64,000 bases of DNA from Hippophae tibetana. Lineage: Eukaryota > Streptophyta > Magnoliopsida > Rosales > Elaeagnaceae. Made by a program: the position numbers and the translations under genes. The stretch is from assembly GCA_037013495.1 (NCBI GenBank), contig CM072806.1, positions 23,150,001-23,214,000 of the forward strand, given 5' to 3'. Below the pieces are notes generated by a model. The model saw only the letters and a program-made list of their open reading frames with translations. It searched no databases and had not been told where the DNA came from. Of this stretch, positions 12,901-25,099 are shown one piece after another. The first letter of the stretch is position 1; the number at the start of each line of letters is the position of its first letter.

Positions 12901-13949
12901 ACAATACGTAAGAATTCGTCAAAATTGTTAGTAGAAAAGCAAGTCTCTTTGCAGAAAAGTACAAATAGAGGTCAATTAGAATAGAACGCTTCTTTGATGT
13001 CACTTTCCTTAGCATTAAGCTCTTTTTTATCTCTCTCTTTTGATTCTATTTCTTTACTCACGTATTTTCCCTCTCTTTTTTACTCAACTCAATCAACTCT
13101 TTTTTCACTATTTTCTTTTCCAATCTTTTCATTTTTAGTGATCTTATTTTTTTTTCCTCACTTTTAATTGATCTTCATAAACTTGTTTTGGGGATAAGGG
13201 TACAAGAGTAATGGATTTTTTATCCATTACAAGAGTATATCTATTTTAAACCCATCATGCATATCCCTTCTATCATGTTACCGAGGCCTACCCAACAAGA
13301 TGTTCCCTGCTTGCATAGGTACTACATCACATAGTATCACATCCTTATAATTCTCAATATGGAAAGACATTAAAACTTATTTAGTGACCAAACCTCCCCA
13401 TAATCATTTAACCATTGTAGCTTATAGGGTTTAGGGTACTTCGAGGTAGGCAAACCTAAATTTTCAACTAAGGTGTTGCTAGCTGCACTGGTGCAACTAT
13501 CCCATCTATTATTACATTATAAACTTTATTATTTACATAACACCCAGTGTGAAAGATGTTCTCCCTTTATTGCTCTATGTAATCCTCTATGATTTGGGTA
13601 CTCAATACATACCTTGCAACAAGTGTCTCACCCTCACCAAGATGCTCCACATCTACAGCACTAGCATACTCTAGTGGTGGCATATCTTTATCCTCACTCT
13701 CACTTTTAACCCTCACCTATCCATTAGCAAGTGTAATCATAGTTCCTTTGTTGGACATTGAGATATTATATGACCCCTACCAAGATAAAAAAAAACCTTG
13801 AATGCCATGATTACAAGGCTGGGTTTCAATTTTATTGTTGTCTTTGCTTGGTACAACTTCCTTTCCCTTTAATGGTTCAATTTTGGATTTAGGGGGTACT
13901 CTGTCCTCATTCCTCTAATTCGACCTCCATGATGTTGAAGTGTTTGGCT

Positions 13950-14700
13950 TTTGTTGCAAAGATTGATTACCCATCATCTTGAGTTGCCTCTGAGACCATG
14001 TGAACCATATTTTCTAATTCCACATAATGGTGTAATTCACCTACCTTAACTATTTCATGATGTAGTCCACTTACGATTCTTGTAGCCATTTATCTTCCTC
14101 TATAGTGGCCCCATTTATAATGATCATAGTCATCTATTAAGATTTTGTAATTTTTGGTATAGATCCTTATAGTAGTGAGTAAAAACAATTCCTTTTATCA
14201 AAATGGCCTTCATTTCTTCCCATGTATCTACAGGTCTCTCACAATTCCTCTTTCTAGTGGTTACAAGTTGATCTCACCAAAAGAGAGTGTAGTCCATAAA
14301 TTCAAAAGCATCTAGTTTGATTTTTTTTACTTAGAATAATTGAGGCATTTAAAAATGCTCCCATTCTATATAAGCCTTTGGATCGTTATTTCATTGAAAT
14401 TTAGGTATTTTCATCTTAATGTTACCTAAATTATGATCAAACCCATCATAATTTTTAGGTGGCTTTCTAAAACTTCCTCTACCATTCCTACCCCTATATA
14501 TATATATACTTTCTACCAATGGGTAAGCGATCCTTCTCTTCATTATCATCAAAATTAGCTCCATAATCATCATCAAACTCATCATTAATGGGTGTTTTTT
14601 TTTCTTGCTTCCTAACATTAGGAACTCCTTGTGGTTGTTCCCTTTGCAAAGTTGCTTCAAATCAGTCCATCTAGTCTCTCACTTCACCCAACATTAGGTT
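13950..14700 (-). pseudogene. Gypsy gag remnant
   Basis: An 89-codon piece at 14,391-14,660 ends with 'NLGNIKMKIPKFQ', the conserved entry to the capsid-like core of plant gypsy gags. The preceding arginine- and glycine-rich stretch (RGRNGRGSFRKPP) also fits. The rest of gag, to about 13,950, is in broken frames. The stretch from 13,000 to 13,950 would correspond to the protease and linker, but I see no clear active site there. Confidence 0.7.
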
Positions 14701-14869
14701 CAATGTTGTAAATCGTTGTTGCATGGCTTACATTATGAAAGCTTGGTTTCATCTCTCTTGACATTGTTATTCCTCTCTATCAGACATTTTGTTGTAAATG
14801 AACTAAGGCACACTCAAGAGGTTTCAAGTGAAATTTTCCTCACACTCTTACTACTCGTGTTTGACACTT

Positions 14870-15740
14870 AAGTTGGTTACTCAATCGTTTTTTTGATTTC
14901 TTAGCAAATAAAGTCCAGAATTAAAGTCAATTAAGTTATGGTGTTCAATTAATACCAAAGGTTCCGGTTAATAAACAATAACTAAAACGCAAGCCATAAC
15001 AAGATTGAGTTTTCAAGAAAAATAGATAACACAATACAAACAATGGATAAAATAAAATTAGTAATCACCATTAAATACTACCTTTCTAAATAGAGCACTA
15101 TTTTCACGAAATACTAATAACCTTAAGACTTTTAAAAACTAATCTCCTATACATAATTTCATTAGTTCAAATTTTTACATGTAACCACGTAACTCTAAGA
15201 AAAAATTGACTAAAGAGACACAAAAATGGGCAATAAAGGTATAAATTTTTTTGGTTATCTATAAAGGATTTAGGATAGCAATGAATATGGTTGGTTTTTT
15301 TAATTGAATGTGAATCTCTTTCAAAGATTTAAACTTGGGTAATTGAAATCAAAACTTTTTTATTTTTTACCAAGATTTTTGGTGTGAATATGGAAGAGAA
15401 TATTATGATTGATCCCAGATTTTGTTAGTAAGCTTACTTTTAAGAGTAATCTCCTCGTTCAATAAGACTCCTAATTTTTGGTCAAATATAATAAAAAGGA
15501 TCAGATTTAACAAATCAAATTTGATTACAATTGTTACAAGGTTAAGACTTATAGAGAAATAATATTCCATAATAATAGTAAATTTTTTATCTCTTCCTAA
15601 ATAATCTAATCATTTAACATTATTTTATTTTTAACCATATTCTATAAAAAAAAGTATGTTTATTATCTTAAATAACAAATTTTTATCAACAACTCAAGAA
15701 AAACGATCCTACTCTAATTCTTTTGTTCGGCCTTCTAATA
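14870..15740. other. Intergenic, no gene seen
   Basis: AT-rich sequence between the gypsy remnant and the TFIIF-beta gene. It may include the gypsy 5' LTR and the promoter of the TFIIF-beta gene, but no LTR border or clear TATA box was established. Confidence 0.4.
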
Positions 15741-15856
15741 CAATTGTATTTAACATATAGTACAGCCACCATGACGCCGATGTCTTTGATACAGTAAAGT
15801 ACAGAACCAGAAAAAGGTCGAAGCTTGAGAGAGAGAAAGCGAGCATAGTAGTAATT

Positions 15857-18800
15857 ATGGAGGACGATCAGAGTTGTAGCAACAACTTGGAAACGGGGAA
15901 ATCAGAGAGATCGGTGTGGTTAATGAAGTGCCCTTTGGGGGTGGCCAAGTCATGGCAGTCCCACTCTCCTTCTGATCCCCACCCTGTTGCTAAAGTTGTC
16001 TTCTCTCTTGACCCTCTTCGTCCTGACGATCCCTCTGCTCGTGAGGTACTACTATATTTCACTATTCCTATCCCTATTCTAAAGAATTTCCAAATTACTT
16101 AATTATAAATTGATTTGAGTTCTTGAATTTCTCTATACATCAGACTTTTTGTATTTTTTTCTTTTACCTTTCAGTTTCATTTTGAAGTTAATTTAATGGA
16201 TTCTGAATTTTAACTCGGTTACTTGTTTAATTATGTTTGAAGATAAACCCTAGTCTACCAAGTTTAATAATTTTCTTGACTTAATGGAGCTTTTCTGGAT
16301 TTTTTGGGTACTTTTACTCTGCAATTCTAGTTAAACTAAGCTGTATAACTTAACCCAAATTAAGAAATAAAGAAGATCCTTCAAGTATCAGATGTCGTCT
16401 ACAAAGCTTAGTGAGAGACACATGGTTAAGAAATCCTTTAGCATATTGTTTTAGCTGAGGGACTAACGATCCTTGTAGAAGATAAATCAGAATGTCATCG
16501 TGGAGAAGATCGGTTTTTTGCGCTTCACTGGCAATACGTTGGATATTTGCATATAAATTTAACTGCCTGTTAAAAAAAGATGAACTTGTTATTAATCTTG
16601 TTTCTCAAGTTTTTGTGGTTTTGATGATAAATAAACAAGAAAGTTAGAGTTTAAAATTATGATCTCAATTCATTAGTTGAATCTGGTAGCACAACACCAT
16701 ATATGGTTGTGGCCTTAATCAATCTGCGTGTGTACATGTGACTATAGGCATAACAAACTAACTAATTGATTATTAACAGAATGTTAACTATCTAACAAAC
16801 CGTAATAGCTCTTTACTAACTATTCTTTTAACAAAGTAAATTTTAAGCTGTAGTTAGGTTTATTAATTAGTGGAGGATGAAAATTGCTTACCTACACGAC
16901 CATGCTATGAATATCTTTGGCAAACAGTATTCGTAGCCATGCTCATCGCTTCCCTTCGCCCCCACGAACCTTAAATTTTGTAAGACTGCTGAAGTTCTGA
17001 AAAGGGAAAGTTCATTTCCTAGGAAGCGAGCATGTATCTCTTGCTTTCTGATTCTTGTATAATAAACTCTGTTTAAATGTGTCTTTTTTTCCTTTTTACA
17101 AATTTCACTCTAAGTGTAAAGCAAAATATTTTTCCGATCTCAGTCATTCTTTATCTTGTTTAATGTAATTGTACGATGAAATGATAGATTAATTTATTGT
17201 GTTTGGAAACTGATGTTTTTTTTATCTCTCTTCGATTAACTGGTTATCAGTTCACAATGGAAATTGGTGGTGCTGGGATTGGAAATCAGCCAAAAAGTTA
17301 TTCACTGAATATGTTTAAAGACTTTGTTCCGATGTGTGTGTTCTCTGAGATAAATCAAGGTAAGTATCTTGGTGCTTAAACGTCACTCCTTTCTTTCCCA
17401 ACAAATTATTATGTGGATTCGATTCATTTGTGTGCCTCCATGCATGTAGCATGCCCTTTTATGCAATTATTGGTGCTTCAAATGGTAGCCAAATATCTCA
17501 TTAGAATTAGTTATAATGCTCAATTCACTGTATTGTTTTTCTTACTATCATTAGTTCATATGATAAAAATGTTTTGTGGGCAATTATAGATAAGGTTGCA
17601 GTAGAAGGGAAAGTGGAATATAAGTTTGACATGAAGCCCCATGGGGAAAATCTTGAATCATATGGCAAGTTGTGTCGTGAAAGGACAAACAAGTCTATGA
17701 TTAAAAATAGACAAATACAGGTATTTGTCTAAAGCATCAGTGTGCTTTCTATGCAATGAATTCTTAATTTATGCCTAAAGAATTCTTCTGTTGCTTTTGA
17801 ATGATAGGTGATTGACAATGATCGTGGAGTACATATGAGGCCCATGCCTGGTATGATTGGCTTGGTTTCAACCAACTCCAAGGTAAAAATAGTATTCTTA
17901 ACTACATGCTGCCTCTCTTGGCTTACAAATTAGTGTCAGTTATACCACAGTGAATGTCGTGTTAAGTCTAGCTAGTTATACAGTGCTAAATATATGTTTG
18001 GATTCTGGAGTGGGTAAATGAAGTATGGTTTTGTGGTGGTATCAGGAGTGTGAGAATTCCAATCCGAGTGGTCTTTCTCGTTGACCACTTCTGTGTGTTG
18101 TTCTTGTAATTTAAACAATAAACATACTGTAGTATATAATGAAAAGCAGTTTGTTTTTCTGACAAGATTTAAGTAAAATGGGGAACACAATGTACTTATC
18201 CATGTTATTGATGCTTGAACTGCATAGAGTAAATAGTTTCGTACATATAAGCATTTGTAGGGTTATTTGATCATGCTAGCAACTAAGTACGACTTTTGTA
18301 CAAGTTTATCTAAAATTCCTTGGTTGCTTGCTTAGAATAAATATGGAACGATATTTCAATCTATTTTCATCACAGGATAAGAGGAAAGCAGCTCCAGTTA
18401 AACAATCAGATGTGAAAAGAACTAGAAGAGATCGTGGGGAACTGGAGGACATAATGTTCAAGTTATTTGAAACACAACCAAATTGGGCTTTAAAGCAGCT
18501 TGTGCAAGAGACCGATCAACCTGCGGTAAGCCAATTGATTATATAAGTTGTCTATATAGAAATGCTACTCTCTATGTCAAGTTTAAGGTAAAAAAAAAAT
18601 TAAAACTTGATGGTTTCTACCATCTGTTCATGCATGTATTAAAAGCGCTTGCATTGGTTCTTTAATTGGAGTTTTTTTTAATATCATTCTTTCGTCCTAA
18701 TGCTAATTGGGTATTGGAATTAGAATTACATGGTGTTGGAACTTTTTTTATTTATTATGATGTCAATTATTTTGATCCATTGTTGATATTATTTTGAACG

Positions 18801-18964
18801 ACCACTCTCCAACTGAATCAATTTTGTATGTTTTTTGTCCACAGCAATTCCTGAAAGAGATACTGAACGAGCTGTGTGTGTACAATAAAAGGGGAGCCAA
18901 CCAGGGAACTTATGAGCTTAAGCCAGAATACAAGAAGACCGTTGAAGATACAAACGGTGGATAA
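15857..18964 (+). CDS. TFIIFbeta: Transcription initiation factor IIF subunit beta (RAP30)
   Basis: Encodes the small subunit of TFIIF, the nuclear general factor that escorts RNA polymerase II to the promoter and pairs with the alpha (RAP74) subunit. Six exons give 257 residues: 15,857-16,045; 17,251-17,359; 17,590-17,720; 17,808-17,882; 18,376-18,525; 18,845-18,964 (TAA at 18,962). All introns begin GT and end AG, and all phases fit. The N-terminal dimerisation domain contains 'ERSVWLMKCP' (about residue 17) and 'SYSLNMFKDFVPMCVF'. The middle has 'CRERTNKSMIKNRQIQVIDNDRG'. The C-terminal winged-helix DNA-binding domain (about residues 187-250) has 'ELEDIMFKLFE' and 'QFLKEILNELCVYNKRG'. The length is normal for plant homologues, and no break is present. 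The first ATG of the frame is used because the preceding sequence looks like a purine-rich 5' leader (gagagagagaaagcgag). The first intron is long (1,205 bp), common for constitutive plant genes. The assignment is firm. Confidence 0.97.
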
Positions 18965-20150
18965 GTAATTTGAGCCCTTAAGAATCTCTAAAAGAACTAT
19001 TTCTTTGTGCCCTTCCTTGGGAAAGTACCAACTAAACTTGAACACCATTTGAGCATTGATCATGCTCAAACTAAATAAGTAAAAGGGGATAAGAATTAAG
19101 CTTGAAGCTGGAAGAAAGAAGTTTAGTATACATGTATTAAGAATTTTTGGGCTCTGTATTATCCTGCTTTCTGGTTCTAGTTGGAGTATCAAGTTAAAAA
19201 TTATCAGTGACTTCTTGCCATCACTAGAAAATGTGGGGTGGAAACAAACCAAATTTGTGATCTAAGGTATACTTTATGTTGATAATGGTATAGTTCTCAA
19301 TGGTGGTATCTTGCATTTTATGCCAATTATATTTCAATATGTGATGCATGTTCATTATAACAGTTTTGATTAAGCATTTTCAAACTATAAACTGGATCGG
19401 ATGAAATGTTGTAATTAATTGTACTCTGGCTTTAAATAGCATGTTAAGGATGAGTATAATCAAATTTTTAGTTTTACATATCTGGTATATACGTAATCTG
19501 TATGTAAAAGTTAATATATTATTTTAGTATCAATTTAATTATGTATAATATATACATGTTATTTTGAGATTTAATATATTTAAAGTTCCAAAATTTGAGT
19601 TTGGTAATTTAATAGTATTCTAGGTATCTCTTTTTATCCTTATTTTGAAGGTGATATTTTAGTGGTATATATATTTAAAAAAATGTATATGTGACTAGCG
19701 CATGTGTTTTAAATGATGGATAATTATGGCATTTTGTTTTTCTTATTGTTGTAACAAAAACTATTTTTTTTTTCAATTTTTAAGTCTTTAAATGGATTAT
19801 TATTAAAAATATTCTAGTTTTAAGGTATCTTAAAAAATATCCTTAAGGTTTACAAAAATTTAAAAATAACCTGAAATTTAATTTAAGTTAAATTCAATGA
19901 AAGTAAGTAATAATATTTTTAAAATAAAAAAAAAACTAAGAAATAGTAGAATTAAAAGATGTTTTTTTACGGGAAATGGTAATAAATAAATAAAAATATA
20001 AATTTTAAAAAGTAAAATTAAATCTAAGATAAATTTAAAGATATATTATTCTTATCTCTAAAAAAATTATTCTTCAAAAAATATATAATTTATTATGGAA
20101 AAAATAAAAAAAAATGAGTATTAATATTACAGATGTAAAAAAAAGGTATA
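18965..20150. other. 3' UTR of TFIIF-beta and AT-rich spacer
   Basis: The first 300-480 bases after the stop are less AT-biased and probably form the 3' UTR, ending by about 19,440. After that the sequence is very AT-rich with no feature that I can name until the pararetrovirus begins. Confidence 0.5.
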
Positions 20151-20640
20151 ATATATTATTAATTGATAAAGAAATTATATTAAATAAGTTATCTAAAATT
20201 TCATAAAGAAAAATTGGATACATCTATTTAAGAGGATTTTAAATATTAATAAATTGCATTTCATAGAATAAATAGATACATTAATAAAAATAGTATTACT
20301 AGATAACAAAATAATAAATAGGAAAGATGCGAATTATCTATAGTAACTTAGGATACAAAAAGTTAAAATTTACAACATATCTTAGATTTATTATTAATAT
20401 CCATGATAAAAACCTAAACCAAATATTAAGTCTAGCTTATGAATTTGAAAGAAGAGATTTAATGAAAGAAGAAAATCATCAATTTTCAATACATTATCTA
20501 GTAGTATATTATTTAACAAATAGACATAATAGTTTAATATACAGACAAAATAAATTTATAAAAATAGACAGAACTTTTAAGGAACTTGAAAAAATAATAA
20601 AACCAAAAATACTAATAGATTTTGAAATACTAGAGGAATG
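20150..20640 (+). pseudogene. Movement-protein-like remnant of the pararetrovirus
   Basis: A 104-codon open piece at 20,327-20,641 ends in a TGA and is preceded by broken frames that seem to continue the same protein. The hydrophobic phrase 'YLVVYYLTN' and the preceding 'LAYEFERRD' fit the C-terminal part of a caulimovirid 30K-type movement protein. No catalytic residues exist to confirm it, so the call rests on resemblance and position at the 5' end. Confidence 0.4.
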
Positions 20641-21599
20641 ACAATTACATATAAAAAAACTCTCATAACAGGAAGAAAAAGTAATATTGTTAGAAACAAT
20701 AATATGACAAGATTTATTTTTATAGACTATGAAAGAGAAACCCCTAACAAAAAAAAAGTTAAAGAAACTAGAAAATGAAGTCAAAATAATGAAGGCATTT
20801 TTTCATGAAGTTATATTAGGAAAAAAAATAATGTTTTGAGATAAAACAAAAAATATGCAGTTAGAAGTAAATGAAAGCTTAATAGGCATAGCGAAAAATC
20901 AAGCAACATTATTTGAAACTTTTAAACTTTTAACAGAGAAAATAGATTTAGTTTAATAATTAAACACAAAATACCTACAAAATATAATGGAAATACAAAA
21001 ATAATTATTAAAAGAAATAAATGAATGTAATTATAATAAACTACAATTAGATGTACACATGAAATTTTCATAACTAAGAAAAGATGTATATAATATACAT
21101 AGGAACAATGAAATTACAGGTCATAAATATGACCCCTTAGGACTACAAGAATAATCATCTAAGAGATCAAATGTACTAATTCTTAAAAATGACAAAAGAA
21201 AGAATGAATAACAATCTAATAAAAAAGATATACTTTCAATTTAATGGAATATAGAAAAAAACAATTAGTGAAAAAATTCATAAACCCTAAAAATAGGGAT
21301 ATAAAAAAATTAGTTAGTTTGTTAACACTAACTAATGAAGAAATACGAAAACATTATGATGAATATTTTTGTACAAACTAAGAAGAAGATGATATGATAA
21401 AATCAACGAGACTACTTTTGAACCAAAAATCATGACCTCAAAAGGTCATATGAAACCAATTTCATTACTTGTTCTTTATCAAAAAGGAATCCACATAGGG
21501 GAGAAAGAAATAGACAAAAGACAGAATAACCTGACACTATAAATAGAAGAAAACAACCACCTAAAATGGAGGATGATTTGCATTGGGGAACTAGAGATA

Positions 21600-22540
21600 G
21601 TATTCCACCAGAATTCAAACTCCATAATAATTATAAGTTTGATCTTTTCGATTTAGACTGTATAAGAGATAGGATAAATCCTTAGATGAGTGGGCTAGTG
21701 GTACGAATATGCTTAAACAAACATCTCAAACTACCCAAACAAACCCTTCAATCTGTAGGGTACTTGTAGCTCATAAAATGACAGAAAATATTAAAGTTTG
21801 GTTTTTAAACTTAACAAATAAATAACATTTATTAATGCAGGTGAATACTCCCATAGGAAGAGAGTACTTTGATACAGTAATAAATGAAATATATGAGAAA
21901 TTTATTAGAGAAGATAAATGAAGAACTATCACTAAATCTAATGAAAATGAAATCAATGAAGCTAAATGGCATCTAACAAATATGAAAATTTATGACATGT
22001 GTTACATAGATTCTTTTATTTGTGAATATGGAATGTATTATCATAAATTATCACCCTCTCTGCAAACAACTTATAAAGAAATGTTTTTCCAAAAATTACT
22101 TGGAATATTACATAAAACCTTAATAGAATGTTGGCAATAGAGAAATAGACAAACTATACTAGATAATCTAGGAGTAAGAATAAGAAGCTTTAAAAGTTAG
22201 ATATTTATTAAATGTCAAGAAAAAAAGAAATATAAACAAATAAGAGAAAATGATAAAATTTGTTGTGATACAAAATATTTTAGAATACCAAGAAAATATA
22301 GATGTAATATAAAACCTTACAAACAAAAATATAAAAAATATAAAAGATATAAATTTATAAAGCATGATTTTCAAAAATATAAAAAGAGATTTGATAAGGA
22401 AACCTATAAGAAAAAATATTTTAAAAGGAAGAAGTATAATTTTTTCAAAAACATGAATTATTGCCTTCAGGAAAGAATAAATGTAGATGTTAGATCTATA
22501 ATGAAAAATAACATTATACCAATGAATGTCTAAGCAGGCT
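21600..22540 (+). pseudogene. Capsid-like region of the pararetrovirus
   Basis: Broken frames encode an aromatic, charged protein followed at about 22,220-22,470 by a dense run of lysine, tyrosine and arginine, as expected for the nucleic-acid-binding end of a pararetroviral capsid protein. The usual zinc knuckle after this region is not recognisable. Several stop codons interrupt it, for example TGA at 21,919 and TAG near 22,138. Confidence 0.5.
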
Positions 22541-22789
22541 TCAACATAGGAAAAAATTTAAAAAAGAATTTCCAAAAAAAAAATCTTAGAGAAAGCTTTC
22601 ACAATTGAATTATAATTAATTAAGGAATCTAATATAGAAAATACTTATAGTATTTATTTATTAGAAAAAATTAAGGGAGAAATAATTGACTCAGAATATG
22701 ACCACTCAGATTATGGGTATTCCTTAACAAAAGATGAATGATTCGTATAGTATTATAAATCTAAATAATACCTATATCAAAGTAAGACT

Positions 22790-23060
22790 AAAATTTAAAG
22801 TTTATGCTAGCTACCATATACATGCATACATAGACACATGAGCTAATATGTGTGTAACAAGTAAATATATATTCCAAAAGAATATTGGAAACAAATACCA
22901 AAAGATTTAATTGTAAGAATTGCTAATAATATGACAATAAATCTTAATAAAGTATTAAAAGATACATATATAATGATAAGAGAAGAAAAGTTTCACATTC
23001 CTACCATATATCAACAAGAAACATGAGTTGATTTATTAATAGAAAATAATTTCCTAAACC
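22790..23060 (+). pseudogene. Pararetroviral aspartic protease remnant
   Basis: Around 22,830-22,855 the frame shows the Asp-Thr of a retropepsin active site, followed directly by an in-frame TGA where the active-site Gly codon is expected, then 'ANMCV'. The sequence after it, with 'IPTIYQQET', fits the flap and C-terminal parts of such proteases before another stop. The enzyme cannot be made from this copy. Confidence 0.6.
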
Positions 23061-24610
23061 TATATCAACCATTCACACCATATTTAGATAAAATAAGGCT
23101 AACAACACTAGATGATGATATCATCTATGTATCAAAAATAAGAAAAACCTTATCCCAACTTTTATGTAAGAACATAAAAAGTGAAAATGTGGTGATATAG
23201 AGTAGCAAAAACTTTATTTAGAAAATATTTCATTAGATATAGAAGAAGAACAAAACTCTTTTCTCAATGAAATACATGAAGACAAAGCCCTAACAAGCAT
23301 GAAAAAATTATTAAAAATAGTTAGTTTAGAAAATCCTTTGGATCTAAACATAAATAAATCTAAGACAATAGTCAACATAAAATTAAGAGATACTAACAAG
23401 GTCATAAGAGTAAAACCAATAATGTATACTCTAGAAGACAAAATTGAATTTGGAAAACAAATTCAAGAACTTTTAGAATTAAAAATCATAATACCAAGTA
23501 ATTCATTTAACTCTAGTCCAACATTCTTAGTTGAAAAACAAGAGGAAAAAAGATAATGATAATAAACTTCAAAGCCTTGAATAAAGAAACCATTGATGAT
23601 GTATAATTCATTCCAAAGAAAAAAGAATTACTATCATTAATAAAAGAAAAGAAATACTTCCCAAGTTTTGATTACAAAAGCAGATTTTGGCAAATAAGAC
23701 TAGATAAAGAATCTCAAAAATTAATGGCATTTAGTTACCCTGAAGAACAATTCCAATGGACTGTAAAATCTTCAAGAAATTACAAAATATCTAATGTGTT
23801 TATATTGTTGATATTTTGGTTTTCAATAATAAACTAAATAAATATTATTTGGATATTATTAATATTATACAAAAATGTAGAAAAGAAGGCATCGTACTCT
23901 CTGAAAAGAAAACAGTACTTGCTCAACAAAAAATTAAATATTTAAAGTTGAAAATCGAAGATGGAAAACATAATCTATAACCCTATATACTAAATAACAT
24001 TTAAGGTTTTCCTAGTGAATTAAAAAAATACCAATTACAAAGATTTTTAAAATGTTTAACATATGCAGAAGCATATATCAAGAAACTTACAAAAATGCGA
24101 AAACTTTTACAAGCAAAATTGAAAAAAGATCATAAATACAAATGGATAGAAGAAGATACTCTATATATGGATAAAGTAACAGCAAAGGTAGAAAATTTCC
24201 AACTTTATACCATCTAGGGCTAGATGATAAAATGATAATTGAAATAGTTGTTTCACAAGAATATTTGGGAGCAGTTCTAAAAGAAAAAGTAGATGACAAA
24301 GATGAATATCTTCGTAGATATACATTAGGATCTTTATAAGGTCCAGAATTAAATTACCATAGTAATGAAAAAAATATTTAGCTATTAAAAAAGTCATTAA
24401 GGAATTTGTAATATATATTGTCACTTCCAGATTCATTGTTAGAATAGATAACAATAATTTTGGTTATTTCTTAAGAACTAATATTATAGGTGATTACAAA
24501 CAAAGAAGATTAGTCAGATGACAATAATGATTCAACCATTACAATTTTGATGTCGAACATATTCCAAGACATAAGAATATCTTAATAGATGTTCTTACTT
24601 AGAATTAGCA
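23060..24610 (+). pseudogene. Pararetroviral reverse transcriptase and RNase H remnant
   Basis: The 85-codon piece at 23,299-23,556 holds the N-terminal reverse transcriptase block with 'PIMYTLEDKIEFGKQI' and 'SSPTFLV'. Following broken frames give a 'FDYKSRFWQIRL' block and the 'MAFSYPEEQFQW' block typical of reverse transcriptases without LTRs. The active-site Asp-Asp box near 23,800-23,830 is not intact. RNase H follows from about 24,170, with 'YLGAVLKEK'-like and 'LNYHSNEK'-like phrases in shifted frames, and ends near 24,600. Multiple frameshifts make it inactive. Confidence 0.7.
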
Positions 24611-25099
24611 CCTCTAACTATTTTTATACTTTCAGGAATGGAACATCTTGACATCAAGATCAAGATAAAGGAAAAAAGAGATAAAAATCTTACAGGAACA
24701 ACTCGAGCTATTATACCTTAAGAAATATTTTTTGGAGATAGGAAATAAATAAGAAAAAGTTAATTGTTCAAAACAAATTTTAAAGTCCAAAACCTTAAAA
24801 GAAGAATTTTCATAAAAAAATTCAATCTAAAGAAGGTGAAACTTCTAAAGAAAGAATTCAAAATGAAAAGGAAGAACCTAACAATTCAAAAGAGAAAAAT
24901 TTATGAAACCAAAAAACTCAAATGGGTAGATGAGGTAGAAAAGAAGAACATAAAAAAGTTTATGTAGTCTATAATGACCCAAAACTAGGAATTTATAACA
25001 ATTGGGCATAAAACTATAACTTTTTATTCTAAAAAACACACAAACTCTAGCATAGAAAACCCCTAAATCTAGAGATCCCAAAACTAGTAATGTTATACC

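Larger units (their letters stand above)
7500..14800 (-). mobile_element. Decayed Ty3/gypsy retrotransposon
   Basis: Reading on the minus strand from high to low coordinates, remnants occur in gypsy order: gag (about 14.7-13.9 kb), reverse transcriptase (about 12.9-12.58 kb and 9.76-9.4 kb), RNase H (about 9.35-9.0 kb) and integrase (about 8.7-7.9 kb). Integrase lying last, after reverse transcriptase and RNase H, is diagnostic for Ty3/gypsy rather than Copia. All frames are broken by stops and frameshifts. The reverse transcriptase is split by a DNA transposon at about 9,765-12,578. LTRs and the primer site were not resolved. The lineage within gypsy is not determined. Confidence 0.8.

Noticed and set aside
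18818..19252. 144-codon open frame on the minus strand
   Set aside because: It overlaps the last exon and 3' UTR of the well-supported TFIIF-beta gene, has no recognisable domain, and its composition is that of an antisense shadow.
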